Below, piece after piece: positions 46,346 through 58,060 of a stretch of DNA of 64,000 bases. Positions within the stretch are counted from its first letter, which is position 1. Every line of letters begins with the position of its first letter. The stretch is taken from NCBI GenBank assembly GCA_014529385.2, contig CM043962.1, forward strand, positions 122,934,470 to 122,998,469. The letters are read 5' to 3'. The notes under the pieces are model-generated. The model was given only the letters and a program-made list of their open reading frames with translations. It was not told the DNA's origin and did not search any database. The stretch is from Adiantum capillus-veneris (lineage: Eukaryota > Streptophyta > Polypodiopsida > Polypodiales > Pteridaceae). A program made the translations under genes and the position numbers.

Positions 46346-47666
46346 CACTAGGTTGGTAACCTAATAGGACATAAAAGTGTCCTTTCAAGGTTTTGGAAAA
46401 AACCTCCAAAACCATAGTAGATCCAGTCATTTTGTAAAATCCTCTCATGAGATTATAGTTCAAGGCCTACTACACATGGAAAAAATAAGAAACTTGTAAA
46501 ATTTCTTATCTTTTGGTCACACCAAGCCTCCAAAGTTGATGGACCAGTACATTTTCATCAAAACAGTCATTTCTTACGTTTTGTTGCATAAAAATAAGAT
46601 TAGGGATTTTTGTAGGACGTGAGATAAATTCCCTAGTTAACTTCAATGGTTTGGTGATCAAAACATATGATTACTTCTCACTCACTATTTTTTGTTTTTC
46701 CAAAAGAAATAGGTACAAAAAAGTTGATCTTTTACCATTCTGCAAACCTATCATCAAAGTTTCTATAGCCACGCTCAATACAAATAATATATGCATGTTT
46801 TCTTAGTTCCCTATTGTCCTTTAGGTTCATAAGAAGCCATGGATCATGTCAAAAGAATAATACATCTCTTACCAAGGGGAATCTTGGGGACAAAGATGAA
46901 GTGCTAAATACAGCAAACATGAAAAAACTGGGTTCAACATTATGAGTTGTAGAATCCCATAGAAACTATTCAATATCTAGCCAAATTTGATCCTTATGAC
47001 TAGATATGGTTACTACCTACAAAATGCATGTAGTTGTCACAAGAAACTAACAATATTGAAAAAGGTATACTTGATATACTAGAATGTTTCGTTTTCTTCT
47101 ATAATTGAAAAAATCAACCATCGTTGTCTACTATGCAAAATAGGATATTAGGTGCCCCAAAACTCAAGGAACATTAGCTTTATGTTATAATATGCGACAT
47201 AGAAAATCAAAACTGCATTTGGATATCATGAAAGCCACCAAAAAAATCATAGAAGAGCTAAAATTGGCTAAAAAACAGGATTTGACAATTTTTGTAATTT
47301 GGTCATAACTTACAACTTTAACATTTATTTCTACCTAGAAGCATCAGGACATGTTGAGGACTACTAAAGATAGTTCTCTAGCTCTATAGACCTCACAAAC
47401 ATGAATTCTAGAGTGGTATAGTTGCAAAAAGTTGAAAAAAGCAAAAAACAGGACCCGTTTTTTCACACAGTTTAGGTTGTGAAATGTTGTGCAAGGACAA
47501 GGTTAAAGATGGAATTAATATTCCAAAAAAATGTCGAGTTTTTTTCAGCTCATGAGACAACTTTCTAAACAGATAGCACCTCAAAATCCATTTTGAAACT
47601 CTTGACATAATTCAAGGAAAATGGTCACTTAACATGACATAAAAGTGTCCCATTACCAACCTAGTG
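46346..47666. mobile_element. TTAA-flanked 1321-bp non-autonomous DNA transposon
   Basis: Terminal inverted repeats CACTAGGTTGGTAA and TTACCAACCTAGTG, flanked on both sides by TTAA (46342-46345 and 47667-47670). The sister LTR has the empty site ACATTAACTATCCC at about 51517-51530, with a single TTAA. GACATAAAAGTGTCC occurs just inside both ends. TTAA duplication is the mark of the piggyBac superfamily, while the CACTA start recalls CACTA elements, which duplicate 3 bp. No transposase frame is present. Confidence 0.8.
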
Positions 47667-48329
47667 TTAACCATCCCCGGCCTCAGTCCCAAGGCCTCAA
47701 ACACCTTCGAAGGTGGAGATAGCTAGCAAGGAATGAGGTTCAGGAAGAGGAAGAAGAATCACTCATAGAAGAAAGAAATAGTTATTCACTTATCATCACT
47801 CTTCTTGCTTAGCATAGCATAATAGCATAGTAATGAAGATGGAGAAGATGGAAAGCTTAAGCATTGAAGCATGGCTATTGGTTGGATTTGCATTCCATAG
47901 CCAAGAGTGTTGATGTAGGTTCTCAACTCCTCAACAAGCTTGGAGAAGGAGATGGAGTTCTTGCACTTCCACCAAGTGAGAATGTGTGAGAGGGTGTATA
48001 CCCCCAAGCACACCTCTTTCTTGCTTTGGTCGACCCTTCCTTGTAGCTCAAGCTTGAATCTCATTGGACCCCTCTAAGCCTAGCCACATGGGTAGTCTTT
48101 GGACAAGTGTCCTCCTCACCCCTTTGAGAGAGAGAGATTGAAAATATCTAGACATTTGTTGAATTGAACTAGAAGGATATTCAAGCCAACCATGTGGCTA
48201 AGCATAGGGAGAGCCTGACATGTGTCCATGTGCCCCTTGAGAAAGGGGGTGTCCTTTGGGTGAGTGGGAGGTTAAGTCAAAGATTCCCCTAGCTTTGGGG
48301 CTTTTCCCCTCATTTGTAGGGTCTCTTTT

Positions 48330-48560
48330 TGATGCAAGTCCCTCAAGCACCTTACCCCCTCCATGCATGGAAAGCTTCTCAAGCACCTTACTCATCAAGC
48401 ATGACAAGCACCTTAGTCAGCAAGCACGACAAGCACCTTAATCAGCAAGCACGACAAGCACCTCAAGCACCTTACTCATCAAGCATGACAAGCACCTCAA
48501 GCACCTTAGTCAACAAGCACGACAAGCACCTCAAGCACCTTAGTCAGCAAGCATGACAAG
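48330..48560. repeat. minisatellite inside LTR
   Basis: Repeated AAGCACCTTAGTCAGCAAGC / CACGACAAGCACCTCAAGC units, about 7 or more in variable order. The sister LTR has only a short equivalent near 52330-52400, so the array expanded in this copy. Confidence 0.8.
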
Positions 48561-49590
48561 AGCCTCAAGCTTGGTTCGGATTCCCACCTCAAGCTCAGCC
48601 CTAGCTTGCCTAAGGTTCTAGGTCCAAAGACGTTTAACACTAACATTTGGAGGTATTTAATGAAGCTAATCCTAAAGTCTTTTAATATCCATTATATGCA
48701 CGTTGCTCTTTGATAAACTACCTCCTTTTGGACCCCTATTGAGTTGTAACCATCTCTCCTCTTGGTCCCCTACTGAGATAAGTCTAGAGGCACTTATTGC
48801 ACATTGCTCTTTGGTAGACCGTCTCCTTTTGGGCCCCTATTGAGATGCAACCATTTCTCCTTTTGGCCCCCTGATGAGATAGGTCTAGAAGCACATATCT
48901 ATATCCGAACTCGTGTTCCCCTTTTATCTTCCCATACTAAATTATCAGTTTATTATGAGAAAATCATTTGGTAAAGTTAGATATTATATTTTATGACATT
49001 ACCTCTCTCTTGAAATCATAGTCGTCCTCGATTATGAGGTAGAGAACATAAAGCCTAGTCATAAGTCCATGTTTCTTAGCGGGTAGAGAATCCCTTTTTA
49101 CCCTTTGACATCATTCCAGAATGGATGACTAATCCATTTGGTGCTCGAGAGACTTAGCTGCCGCAAGCATGTCTGCTCTTTAGTCCATATCATACTTCCA
49201 AAGTAGAGTGACAAGTTCTACTTGGTGTTTGAGAGACGTCGTCACCACAAACATGATCCTAAGCATGCATACTTCTTAAATTTTGTGCACAATAAAAGAA
49301 AGAATGAGTCTTATAAGACAAAAACATTGTTCATTTAAAATGCTTACTCTAAGGCATGATTGGAAGCATTAACAAGGTTCATATTATCCTTAATCCTAGG
49401 TTCCTTGCATCCATCTAGCATCTTTAAAAGTATAATTCTTAAACTTAATAAGATATCATCGGATAATCTTATCGTTTCTTAGTACATAGTCTTCATGTCA
49501 TAGGATAGACTCAGATTGAAGTATTTCTTCTGAATCTTTGATTTTTGGAGAGTCTACAACTATTGCTTCTTTTGGTGGTGCTTTTTTGTA

Positions 49591-49953
49591 AGGCTTAAGT
49601 AGGATCCCATGAAAAACATTATGCACGAGCCAATGGTTGGACAACTTTAATTGATAAGCCATCTAATTGATTGGCTTCAAAATTTAAAAAGGACCATATT
49701 AGTATCTTTTTGCTAGTTTAACATAATATTCTTGGTGGCCCGTAGGATTCTTTCTTGTAGTATGTCTTAGATTGGCTTAAGTAAGATCCCATGGAAAACA
49801 TTATGCACGAGCGAATGGTTGGACAACTTTAATTGATAAGCCATCTAATTGATTGGCTTCAAAATTTAAAAAGGACCATATTAGTATCTTTTTGCTAGTT
49901 TAGCATAATACTCTTGGTGGCCCGTAGGATTCTTTCTCGTAGTATGTCTTAGA
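49591..49953. repeat. about 180-bp tandem duplication in the internal region
   Basis: GGCTTAAGTAGGATCCCATG at about 49591 recurs as GGCTTAAGTAAGATCCCATG at about 49774. Both copies run to TAGTATGTCTTAGA with few differences. It lies in the part corresponding to the integrase C-terminal and chromodomain-side region of the plus-strand relative. Confidence 0.85.
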
Positions 49954-50179
49954 CAATTCTTGAGAAACTTTAGCAATACCCAATCATTTTCCTTAAAGGC
50001 TAAGGTTCTTATGTGCTTATTAGCAGCAGCCTTTTTTGCCTTTGTTGTGAGATGGATATAACCTCTTTAATCTTTGGAAAAGATTATTGTGAGTCTCGGC
50101 TATATTCATCAGCAGCAAAGATCTTCCCATGTACTTTTAGTAAGGGACTTTTGAATCTTCCCTCTTTAACCAGAAAGAT

Positions 50180-50760
50180 GCTTTCCCCATAGAAGTATGT
50201 ACAATGTCATTGTACACATACTCTATAAGAGGTAGATACTTCTCTCATTGAGAACATTGATCTACTTTCAAGACATAGGCTTTTAGTAGATTCAAGAATC
50301 GTTAAATTAGTTATTTCACTTTGGTCATCCGTTTGTGGATGATAGGTCGAAAGGGAAATTTAATATACTTCGTAGATTCTCAAAGAGACCCTTCCAGAAA
50401 TTATTGATTATTCTAGGATCTATATCCAACACTATGGATGTTGGCAAGTCATGATACTTGAAAATATAAGATTTGAAGAGGGTTGCCGTTTGATGTGCCT
50501 TAATAGTCGTTTTGACAGACATAGAGCGTGTTTTCTTGCTAAGCCTGTCGACTGAAACCATCCAAGTTGCTTCCCATAAGCACAAAGTTGTTGGGTAACT
50601 TTGGCTTGCAAAGTAGGGTTACCCATACAATGATGCAACCTAGTAACAAGATAATTGAAACATTAGGGCATCATCATTAGCACCTTCATGTGCAAAATCA
50701 AAGTTGTCAATGTTCATTTTACTCTCTTGGTTATTGTCGGCCATGCTAATTATACTTATG
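50180..50760 (-). pseudogene. gypsy gag start joined to integrase (internal deletion)
   Basis: On the minus strand the gag start region (about 50760-50590: related to the DNSKESEINVDSFDF start at 18899 and the leucine-rich segment after it) runs directly into integrase sequence (50585-50325) with KTTIKAHQTATLFKSYIFKY, PTSIVLDIDPRIINNFWKGL and ENLRSILNF. The plus-strand relative has the same integrase blocks at about 22720-22890, more than 3.5 kb from its gag start. Capsid, protease, RT and RNase H are thus deleted. Integrase lacks several expected residues and has stops. Confidence 0.7.
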
Positions 50761-51139
50761 TGTTTACTTAGTGTATCCTTTGACAATTCAAAACCTTAGT
50801 TACTACTCCTCTTAGCCTTTGAAAATAAGCACTTAAGTATCTACACCCATGGCTCGAATTGGTTAATTATAGAGAGTAGTGGGATGGGTCTAACATAGCA
50901 AAATTGCCATAGCTCCTTTTAGACTTCTTATGGCTCAATAATGGCAAAGCCGTAAGCAAGTCTAAAAAGACCCCATTATTAAGACCAAAGCTCCCGAGGT
51001 ATGCACCATATCCCACATAATGGGCTCAACAAAACCGATAATAGACCGAGTCTCACTTACCCTAATATAATTAACAAAATCAACCATTAATGGGCTACTT
51101 AAGGACCTCTCTTCTTAAGCAAGAAAAGAGAAACCAAAT

Positions 51140-51151
51140 GCTGTGATACCA
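51140..51151 (-). promoter_or_regulatory. primer binding site, diverged
   Basis: The minus strand reads TGGTATCACAGC next to the LTR end at 51153, one base from the usual site. Confidence 0.7.
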
Positions 51152-51152
51152 A

Positions 51153-51914
51153 TGTAATGAGAATGGCCTATGAACTTTAAGAATAGCAGAATTAAGAGAA
51201 TTAAGGTGAGCATTTTTGTGAGATCGCTTTGAGAACATAGAGGGTGAACTTAATTGATGGTAGCAACATTAACATAGTACTTAATCAACTTGGCATGAAC
51301 AATACTTTTGCAAGAGAGAGAGTATTAGAGAACGTGACAATAGTTGAGGACCGGATTTACTTGGAGCCGGTCCCCCCTCCAAAAGGCATTTGTATTATAG
51401 ATTCTCCCTTTAAGACAGACTTTGTTACAATACAATCTTTGTGTTCCTTGTGACCTTGGTGATACTATAAAGATAGAAAGCTTCATGCATCACGAGCTTA
51501 ACATAAACTTTGCAAAAAACATTAACTATCCCAAGCCTCGGTCCCAAGGCCTCAAATACCTTCGAAGGTGGAGAGAGCTAGCGGGGAATGAGGGTAGGAA
51601 AGAGGAAGAAGAAACATTCCATAGGAGAAAGAAATAGTTCCTCACTTATCATCACTCTTCTTGCTTAGCATAGCATAATAGCATAGTAATGAAGATGAAG
51701 AAGATGGAAAGCTTAAGCATTGAAGCATGGCTCTTGGTTGGATTTGCATTCCATAGCTACGAGTGTTGGTGTAGTCTCTCCACTTCTCAACAAACTTTGA
51801 GAAGGAGATGGAGCTCTTGCATTTTGCACTCCACACAATGAGAGAATGTGTATGTATGTGTGTGCGTGGGAGAGTATATACCCCCCCCCCCCCCCCTCTC
51901 ATGGCTTGGTCCAC

Positions 51915-51960
<46 letters not shown>

Positions 51961-52819
51961 TTATTTTATTATTTCATTTGGACATGTGTCCTCTTTTTCC
52001 TCCTTGAGAGAAAGAACTTAATTATTTATTTTTATGTATCTAAATTCTCATTGGATCCCTTTAAAACCTATCCAATAGCATTCAAACACATCATAAGGGC
52101 CACATGTGGAGGATCATTTGAACATGTGTCTTTTGTGCTTATTAAGTCATTTAGTTGAGTGGAATACTTTAAGGACTTAATCAATCAAGCAAACATTGTC
52201 TTTTATGCTTCTTAAGTCATTTGTTTTGAGTGGAATACTTCAACCCTTAGTCAATCAAGCATGGATGTTCATGCCTCTTGAGAATTTACCTTTGAATTTA
52301 ACATTTCAAAAACCTTAGTCATTTAAGCATAAAAATCACCTCAAGCTTTGGGCAAGGTTCCCACAACCACTTTAAGCGTCTTAGCACCTCATGCATGGAT
52401 ATGATTCCCACCTCGAGGTTAGCCCTAGCTTGCGTAAGGTCAAAGGACTTTTTAACGCTAACTTTTGGAGGTCTTTAATGAAGCTAGACCTAAGGTCTTT
52501 TAAGCTCCATTAGATACACATTGCTCTTTGATAGACTACCTCCGTTTGGACCCCTTTTGAGATGTAACCATCTCTCCTCTTGGTCCCTTGCTGAGGTAAT
52601 CTAGAAGCACTTATTGCACATTGCTCTTTGGTAGACCGTCTCCTTTTGGACCCCTATTGAGATGCAACCATTTCTCCTTTTGGTCCCCTGTTGAGATAGA
52701 TCTAGAAGCACATATATATATATATACTAACTCTTGTTCCTCTTTTACCTTCCCATATTAAGTGATCAATTTAATATGAGAAAATCATTTGGTAAAGTTA
52801 GATATTATATTTTATGACA
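51153..52819 (-). mobile_element. 5' LTR of the minus-strand gypsy derivative
   Basis: 1667 bp. The plus strand reads TGTAATGAGAATGG ... ATTTTATGACA. It holds a poly-C run (51881-51896) and a (CT)n tract (51917-51957). No matching target duplication was found with the left end of the element. Confidence 0.8.
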
Positions 52820-52821
52820 TG

Positions 52822-53720
52822 AGGTCACAATAAGGGAGCTTCAGAAGGACACTTTGTGCCTAAGAAAGAACACCACAATTGGTATACATGTCTACAAGAG
52901 AAATACATAGCACTATACTATGCTCCAACAACTTCATGCCTTAAAATCTTAAGTGAATTCAGTTTTTCATATTGATGGCTTCAATCATAGTGCATGCTTT
53001 TAGAATGCACATGTAGAACACTTCATATGGAGGCATGTCAAATACTAGAGCCTGTTTACCTTGCCCCTATGAATACAAATTGCAATCAATATATTCCATG
53101 AGACAATGTTGGGAGAAGAGAGCTTTGACGAAGACTACCACACTTGGCTCTACAAGAGCACCACCCAATACTATACTGAGACTATACTATGCTAGAACAA
53201 TCCTTGCCTTGAAATCTCATCATAACTTTGCTACCCCTTCTCAACGGCCCCAATCGCAACACCCACTTTTAGGATGCTTGTTATAGGTCATTGCATTTGG
53301 AATGATGCCTTATGTCATATTTCTTCAACTCATTCTAGACCTTGTTTGCATTGCCTCTTTTGAGCATATCTTGTAATCAATGCACTCTAGCAAATAGCGT
53401 TGCGAGAAGGGATCTTCTTTAGAACACTTTATGCCTGGTAAGAGCACCACCCAATACAATATCATGTTTGAGCTACCCCTGCCTTGAGACCTCATCATGG
53501 GTTTGCTTGCTCTTGTAAATGGCTCGAACTATAACAATGCTTTTAAGATGCACACTAGATCATTGCATATGGGAAGATGCCGTCTTGCTTGCATTGAAAA
53601 CAACCAGAGATTTTGGGCTCTACCGTCAATCTCCCTTTTATTTTCCTTGGTGGTAACCATTTTGAAATATAGGAGAAAATCCGTCACCATTAGAGTGTGC
53701 AAGATGAGCCTATGATTGCT
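52822..53720 (-). pseudogene. pentatricopeptide repeat (PPR) protein, frameshifted fragment
   Basis: Minus-strand blocks have the plant PPR pattern. About 53600-53560 gives ISGCFQCKQDGIFPYAMI, 53440-53340 KKIPSRNAIC then SALITRYAQKRQCKQGLE, 53190-53060 ALVEPSVVVFVKAL and GQGKQALVFDMPPYEVF, and about 52900-52850 LVDMYTNCGVLS and AQSVLLKLPYCDL. Repeats of about 35 residues with xALIxxYAQ, LVDMYxxCG and LxKLPxxD spacings are those of PLS-class PPR proteins, which bind organelle RNA and guide editing or processing. Many stops and frame changes show it is dead. It begins exactly where the gypsy LTR ends, so it was probably cut by that insertion or a later deletion. Confidence 0.65.
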
Positions 53721-54395
53721 TGTTTCCACTCTTATTGTAATCTTGGTTCATTCGGTACATGTAGAGGTTTCAATTCCATGTGCCCATGTAATTGTTTGGA
53801 ATTTATGTCAAGAAGCAATGCGGAGGCTCTTTTCTTGGAAGTTAAGAAAAGTTATTGATGTCAGTTTTTATGAAAGTGCAAGAAGGTGATCATATGGATC
53901 TTCATCCCTCCAATTCTAAACTAGTAAAAGCTCTAGCATGTGACCATGCCAAGTTTACATCCAATGTGACCAACCAGAAGAAGAAAAACTACAACTTCTT
54001 CCTTTGATTGTTACAATTTTTTTCATCCCTTCGATGCCGGTCTTTGGGGAAGAGTAGGAAGATTTTCTTCATCTATATCCTTGATATAATCTTGCAATTT
54101 TTTTTGTTAAGTTTGATGCATCATTGCGTATCTTATGCATGTATACAACTTAAAGTGCACGAGTGTGTCACATGCATGTGGATGCATGTACTCTCTTGCC
54201 TTTTGGTCTACCTAGCCAAGGTGTAGGTAGGAAGGCTCTTATGAGTTTCTCCCAAGGTCTTAACATTGTTTGCAAGTCTTGTAGGTACCCCCCATTTATT
54301 TTTAATGAGGTTTTGGGGATAACCAATGCACATTTTCCTCATCCCCCATTCAAAACAAAATGCAACTCCCTCCCTTCCCTCTCATCTCTCAATGA
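53721..54395. other. flank with no recognised gene
   Basis: CCGGTCTTTGGGGAAGAGTAGG near 54034 recurs inverted at about 54475-54510 (ATCTTCCCCAAAGACCGAC) and in weaker form at 54540-54565, around the CT and GA microsatellites. Confidence 0.5.
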
Positions 54396-54396
54396 T

Positions 54397-54470
<74 letters not shown>
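54396..54470. repeat. (CT)n microsatellite, with nearby (GA)n and (AC)n
   Basis: About 37 CT units, followed by GAGAGA at 54511-54530 and ACACAC at 54564-54597. Confidence 0.95.
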
Positions 54471-54474
<4 letters not shown>

Positions 54475-54561
54475 AGAGCATCTTCCTAATCTTCCCCAAA
54501 GACCGACATTGAGAGAGAGAGAGAGAGAGGAGAGAATATCTTCCTACCCTTCTCCAAAGAT

Positions 54562-54600
<39 letters not shown>

Positions 54601-54966
54601 CCCACCATTTTGTGAGTCTATTAGAATAAGGGGGCCACTAAAGTGACGACACAAGTAAGCTTCTTCCTCAATGATGTTACACTCCACACTTGAAATCATG
54701 AGCGCCATCTCAGCTTAATGATTGATGTGATGCCCAGAAGGTGCTGGGCTCGCAATCGTGCCTATACTTATGCCTACATGTTCCTATCTCCTTTTACACC
54801 ATAAATCCCTGCGGCCTTCAAGTTGCGAAAACAAGAGCTACTATATTTTTTTGAGCATTGACATTTCATCCTTGTGAAGAAGATGACTTGGGCAAAAATT
54901 CAACTCCACCTCATAGCATGAAAAGCGACGGCCTCAGTTATGCATTGGAAGTTGGCCCATTTACAC

Positions 54967-55375
54967 TGTAAGGTGTGAGCTTTGTCCTCCTATGTTGGTG
55001 TGTATCTTAGTGGGATGCATATGTGGCACAAAACCATGTGGTAGCATGTGGAAAAGGTACTCAAGGGTATGGGTCATTACTAGAGGGTGTGGACTCACCT
55101 AGAGTTAGTTAATGGACCTCTAAAGTGTCATATAAGGTCACCCACGAGATTAAAACTTGTATAGACTGATTTGGAAGCCTTGTATGATGTCATAAGTGAT
55201 GCCAGATGAGATGCCTCAGCCAGCTCTATATAATGAGCCCTTTGTACACACTTTCAGTTGAACCCATCAATCTAGTTTTTCCTACACTTTACTCTCTCCA
55301 TTGTGTATTTAACATTTTCATTGGCATGTATTAACACCATGAATGCTAGTCTCAACGATCCACCTTGATCCTACA
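54967..55375 (+). mobile_element. 5' LTR of a 2.9-kb non-autonomous LTR element
   Basis: 409 bp, TGTAAGGTGTGAGC ... GATCCTACA. CTCTATATAATGAGCC near 55226 is a TATA box. It matches 57380-57821. The preceding bases are TACAC. Confidence 0.88.
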
Positions 55376-55814
55376 AGTGGTATCAGAGCAACTTTGGTGA
55401 GTTTAGCATTCCATAATCTCTCTTATTGCATACTTAATCACTCTTTTTCATCAAGTGTTATTAGTAAATAAGCTACACAATTAGGATGCAACTCTCATGG
55501 ATTTTGGGTATCTTTATTGCGAGCCACTACCCTCATCCATGAGAGGAACATGTGATGTACTAGTCCGCATTTTCACTTAGGCTAATTAGCATTAAGGATC
55601 ATTAGAAACACAATCTAGACCTTGCTTAGCATTTAGCCTAGATTTTGCACGTTTTCATCCCTCAATTAATCCCACTCAAAGCTTTAGGTTATTGCATTAG
55701 CTTTGCATGGAGTTAATACTCCTTGAGTTCTCTCCAATGAGTTCTCAAGCTCCCCGAACAGACACTTCCACCGTATGCAATTCATTTTCCATAAATAGGT
55801 GTGTGTGAGTTTTT

Positions 55815-55850
<36 letters not shown>

Positions 55851-57379
55851 ACTTCCAAGCTGGACAAAAGGGCCATTAAGGTTTGGAGTTAAAAAGGTTG
55901 ACTTTTTTCCTCCTTTTGAAGGCTTCAAAATCGAAGGCCATCTTTGGGACATTGTTCTTTTGAAAATTGCAAAGGCCAAAATTATTTTCTTGAGTATTCA
56001 GCCAAGGTTCATCTGCACCTCATCAATTGCTCAAGCATATTTTGTTCGACGTCCCGGGCGCATCTTCGTGAGCCGCTTTCCTTAACCCTTTGCTTCGGCA
56101 TATGCACCCGCTCTCCCTTACATTCTCTAGCTTGCTTCAACAAAGCCCTCTATACCCTCCCTCTCACGGCTCTGCTCGCTCAACCACAACCCATCACCCG
56201 CCCAATATATGCTCTCTTGCACCGTTCACCATCAACACCCTGCCCACCCGAGAGCTAAGCCCTGCAAAAGCAAAACATTGTTGTTCAATTCCTCGCCCTG
56301 ATCATGGCCTTGAGTTCAATGAGCTATGCCATGGTCTACTAAATATTTGATGCACCCTGTCGTGGCACCCAATAGCCAAATCGCCCAGCTCGATTGTGAG
56401 TAGACGACTTGCACCTTGATCTTCTATAGTTCTCTTCCTTCGACGTGTAGTGCCTTGACCTGCATCCCCTCATCCCGTCTCAGTGCGCTGCTATCACACG
56501 TTTATTTAATGGTGGTATGCTTAAAGATTATTCTCACGGGCCAACTGCTTGAGGTCTTTAAACCCACCACAAACAAGGGCTCATTCCCATAGAGACAACA
56601 AACAGCTCGCCCCATCATAAAAAGGAGCATTCCCACATGCAGAGGCAATGAGCTTACCACCCATTGGTGGCCTGTTACACCCGTCAGAGCCTCGATGAGC
56701 TTCAAGGATTCTCAAAACCAAAGCATAGGAGGACTCTCTCTTTCACTTTGGAAGCAACAATAGAGCACTAGACAAGTTCCAAACCTATCAAAGCATTAAA
56801 AGAAACCTTTCTCTCACATATTCTCACTAAAATTCTTGTATTTCCAAAGCTTTAATTTTTTTTCATTTAAGCACAATCTTGTTATGTACGTTTACACATC
56901 CATCACTAAGGATATTGGCGTGTGTGCTTGTAAGGAGTTAGACATTGGCCTTGGGCTAAGCCTTGGGCTAAGACCACTCCATTGCACCATGATGGATTGG
57001 GAGATTAGAAATCTCTTTTCAAGGGGAGGAGCATTAGCATCAGCTTTTTGTTTGCATTAGTATTACTTAGCTTTGCATTTTCATTCAATAAAGCTCTTGA
57101 GCAAGCTACAACATCAACCACGGCAGCAACACCAAGATGGTGCGGATAGCAGAGTCGAAAGACGAAGATGTAGGAGTGGAGGAGGACAAACAATGAAGCT
57201 GTGGCAATGAAAGTTTTTGCAGACTCTTGGACTAGAGTTGTTTGTTGGACTCATGGATTGGAATGTTTATCATCATTGGTCTCCTGGATTGGAGAAGGTC
57301 CTCTAGATTGGGGATGATGGTCAACCTAGATTGGCGTAGCTATTTTCTATTGTCATAGTCCAAACCTCAAAGGGAGGAT
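55376..57379 (+). mobile_element. internal region without gag-pol
   Basis: Primer site TGGTATCAGAGC at 55378-55389 and polypurine tract CAAAGGGAGGAT just before 57380, both typical of plant copia-like elements. The 2.0 kb between them has no gag, protease, RT or integrase motif. It holds a (GT)n tract (55814-55849), a proline/serine-rich frame (about 56085-56260) and repeated GGATTGG phrases (57255-57340). Probably a large retrotransposon derivative mobilised by another element. Confidence 0.75.
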
Positions 57380-57821
57380 TGTAAGGTGTGAGCTTTGTCC
57401 TATGTTGGTGTGTATTTCCTCTATCCTATTGGGATGCATATGTGGCACAAAACCATGTGGTAGCATGTGAAAAAGGTACTCAAGGGTGTGGGTACCCATG
57501 GGGGTCATTACTAGAGGGTGTGGACTTACCTAGAGTTGGTTAATGGACCTCTAAAGTGTCGTGAAAGGTCACCCACGAGATTGTAACTTATATGGGTTGA
57601 TTTGGAAGCCTTGTAGGATGTCATCAGTGATGCCAGATGAGATGCCTTAGCCAGCTCTATATAATGAGCCCTTTGTACACACATTTCTGTTGAACCAATC
57701 AATCTAGTTTTGCCTACACTCTACTCTATCTCCATTGCGTACTCTATTGTGTATTTAACATTGTCATTGGCATGTATTAACACCATGAATGCTGGCCTCA
57801 ACTATCCAGCTTGATCCTACA
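57380..57821 (+). mobile_element. 3' LTR of the 2.9-kb element
   Basis: 442 bp. It carries small insertions next to the 5' LTR (for example TATTTCCTCTATCC and GTGGGTACCCATGG). The following bases TATAC differ by one from the TACAC before the 5' LTR, so the target duplication is probably 5 bp with one later substitution. Confidence 0.88.
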
Positions 57822-57917
57822 TATACTGCTCAATTCGAAAGGGCAGACAAAAAGTCAAATTTAAAAAAGTTTTGGGGGAGTAAGGGGGTACCCAAAGATG
57901 AAAAAGGTTTAAAAAAA

Positions 57918-58060
57918 GCGAATCTAAGCTAATCCGTCTCACAGCGAAGAGTGAAGCAGAGGCTTGAGGCAGCAGAGTATGTAAAAAAAAAAGGTGAATC
58001 TGAGCTGATCCGTCTCGCAGCGAAGAGCGAGGCAGTGATGATGGTGCTCAGAAGTTGATG
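57918..58060. repeat. diverged tandem repeat of about 75 bp
   Basis: GCGAATCTAAGCTAATCCGT at about 57918 recurs as GTGAATCTGAGCTGATCCGT at about 57993, each followed by CAGCGAAGAG. Confidence 0.75.

Larger units (their letters stand above)
45982..48998 (-). mobile_element. 3' LTR of the minus-strand gypsy derivative, carrying an insertion
   Basis: On the minus strand it starts TGTCATAAAATATAAT at 48998, preceded by a polypurine tract (complement of 48999-49015), and runs left to about 45982. It matches 51153-52819, except for a 1321-bp insertion (46346-47666) plus TTAA, and an expanded minisatellite at 48330-48560. Its outer edge is slightly shortened. It shares GAGGACCGGATTTA blocks with the plus-strand LTRs at 16.9 and 24.0 kb. 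Confidence 0.8.

Noticed and set aside
46346-47666. True CACTA (En/Spm) transposon
   Set aside because: The ends start CACTA, but the flanking duplication is TTAA by comparison with the empty site, not 3 bp, and no CACTA subterminal repeat pattern is clear.
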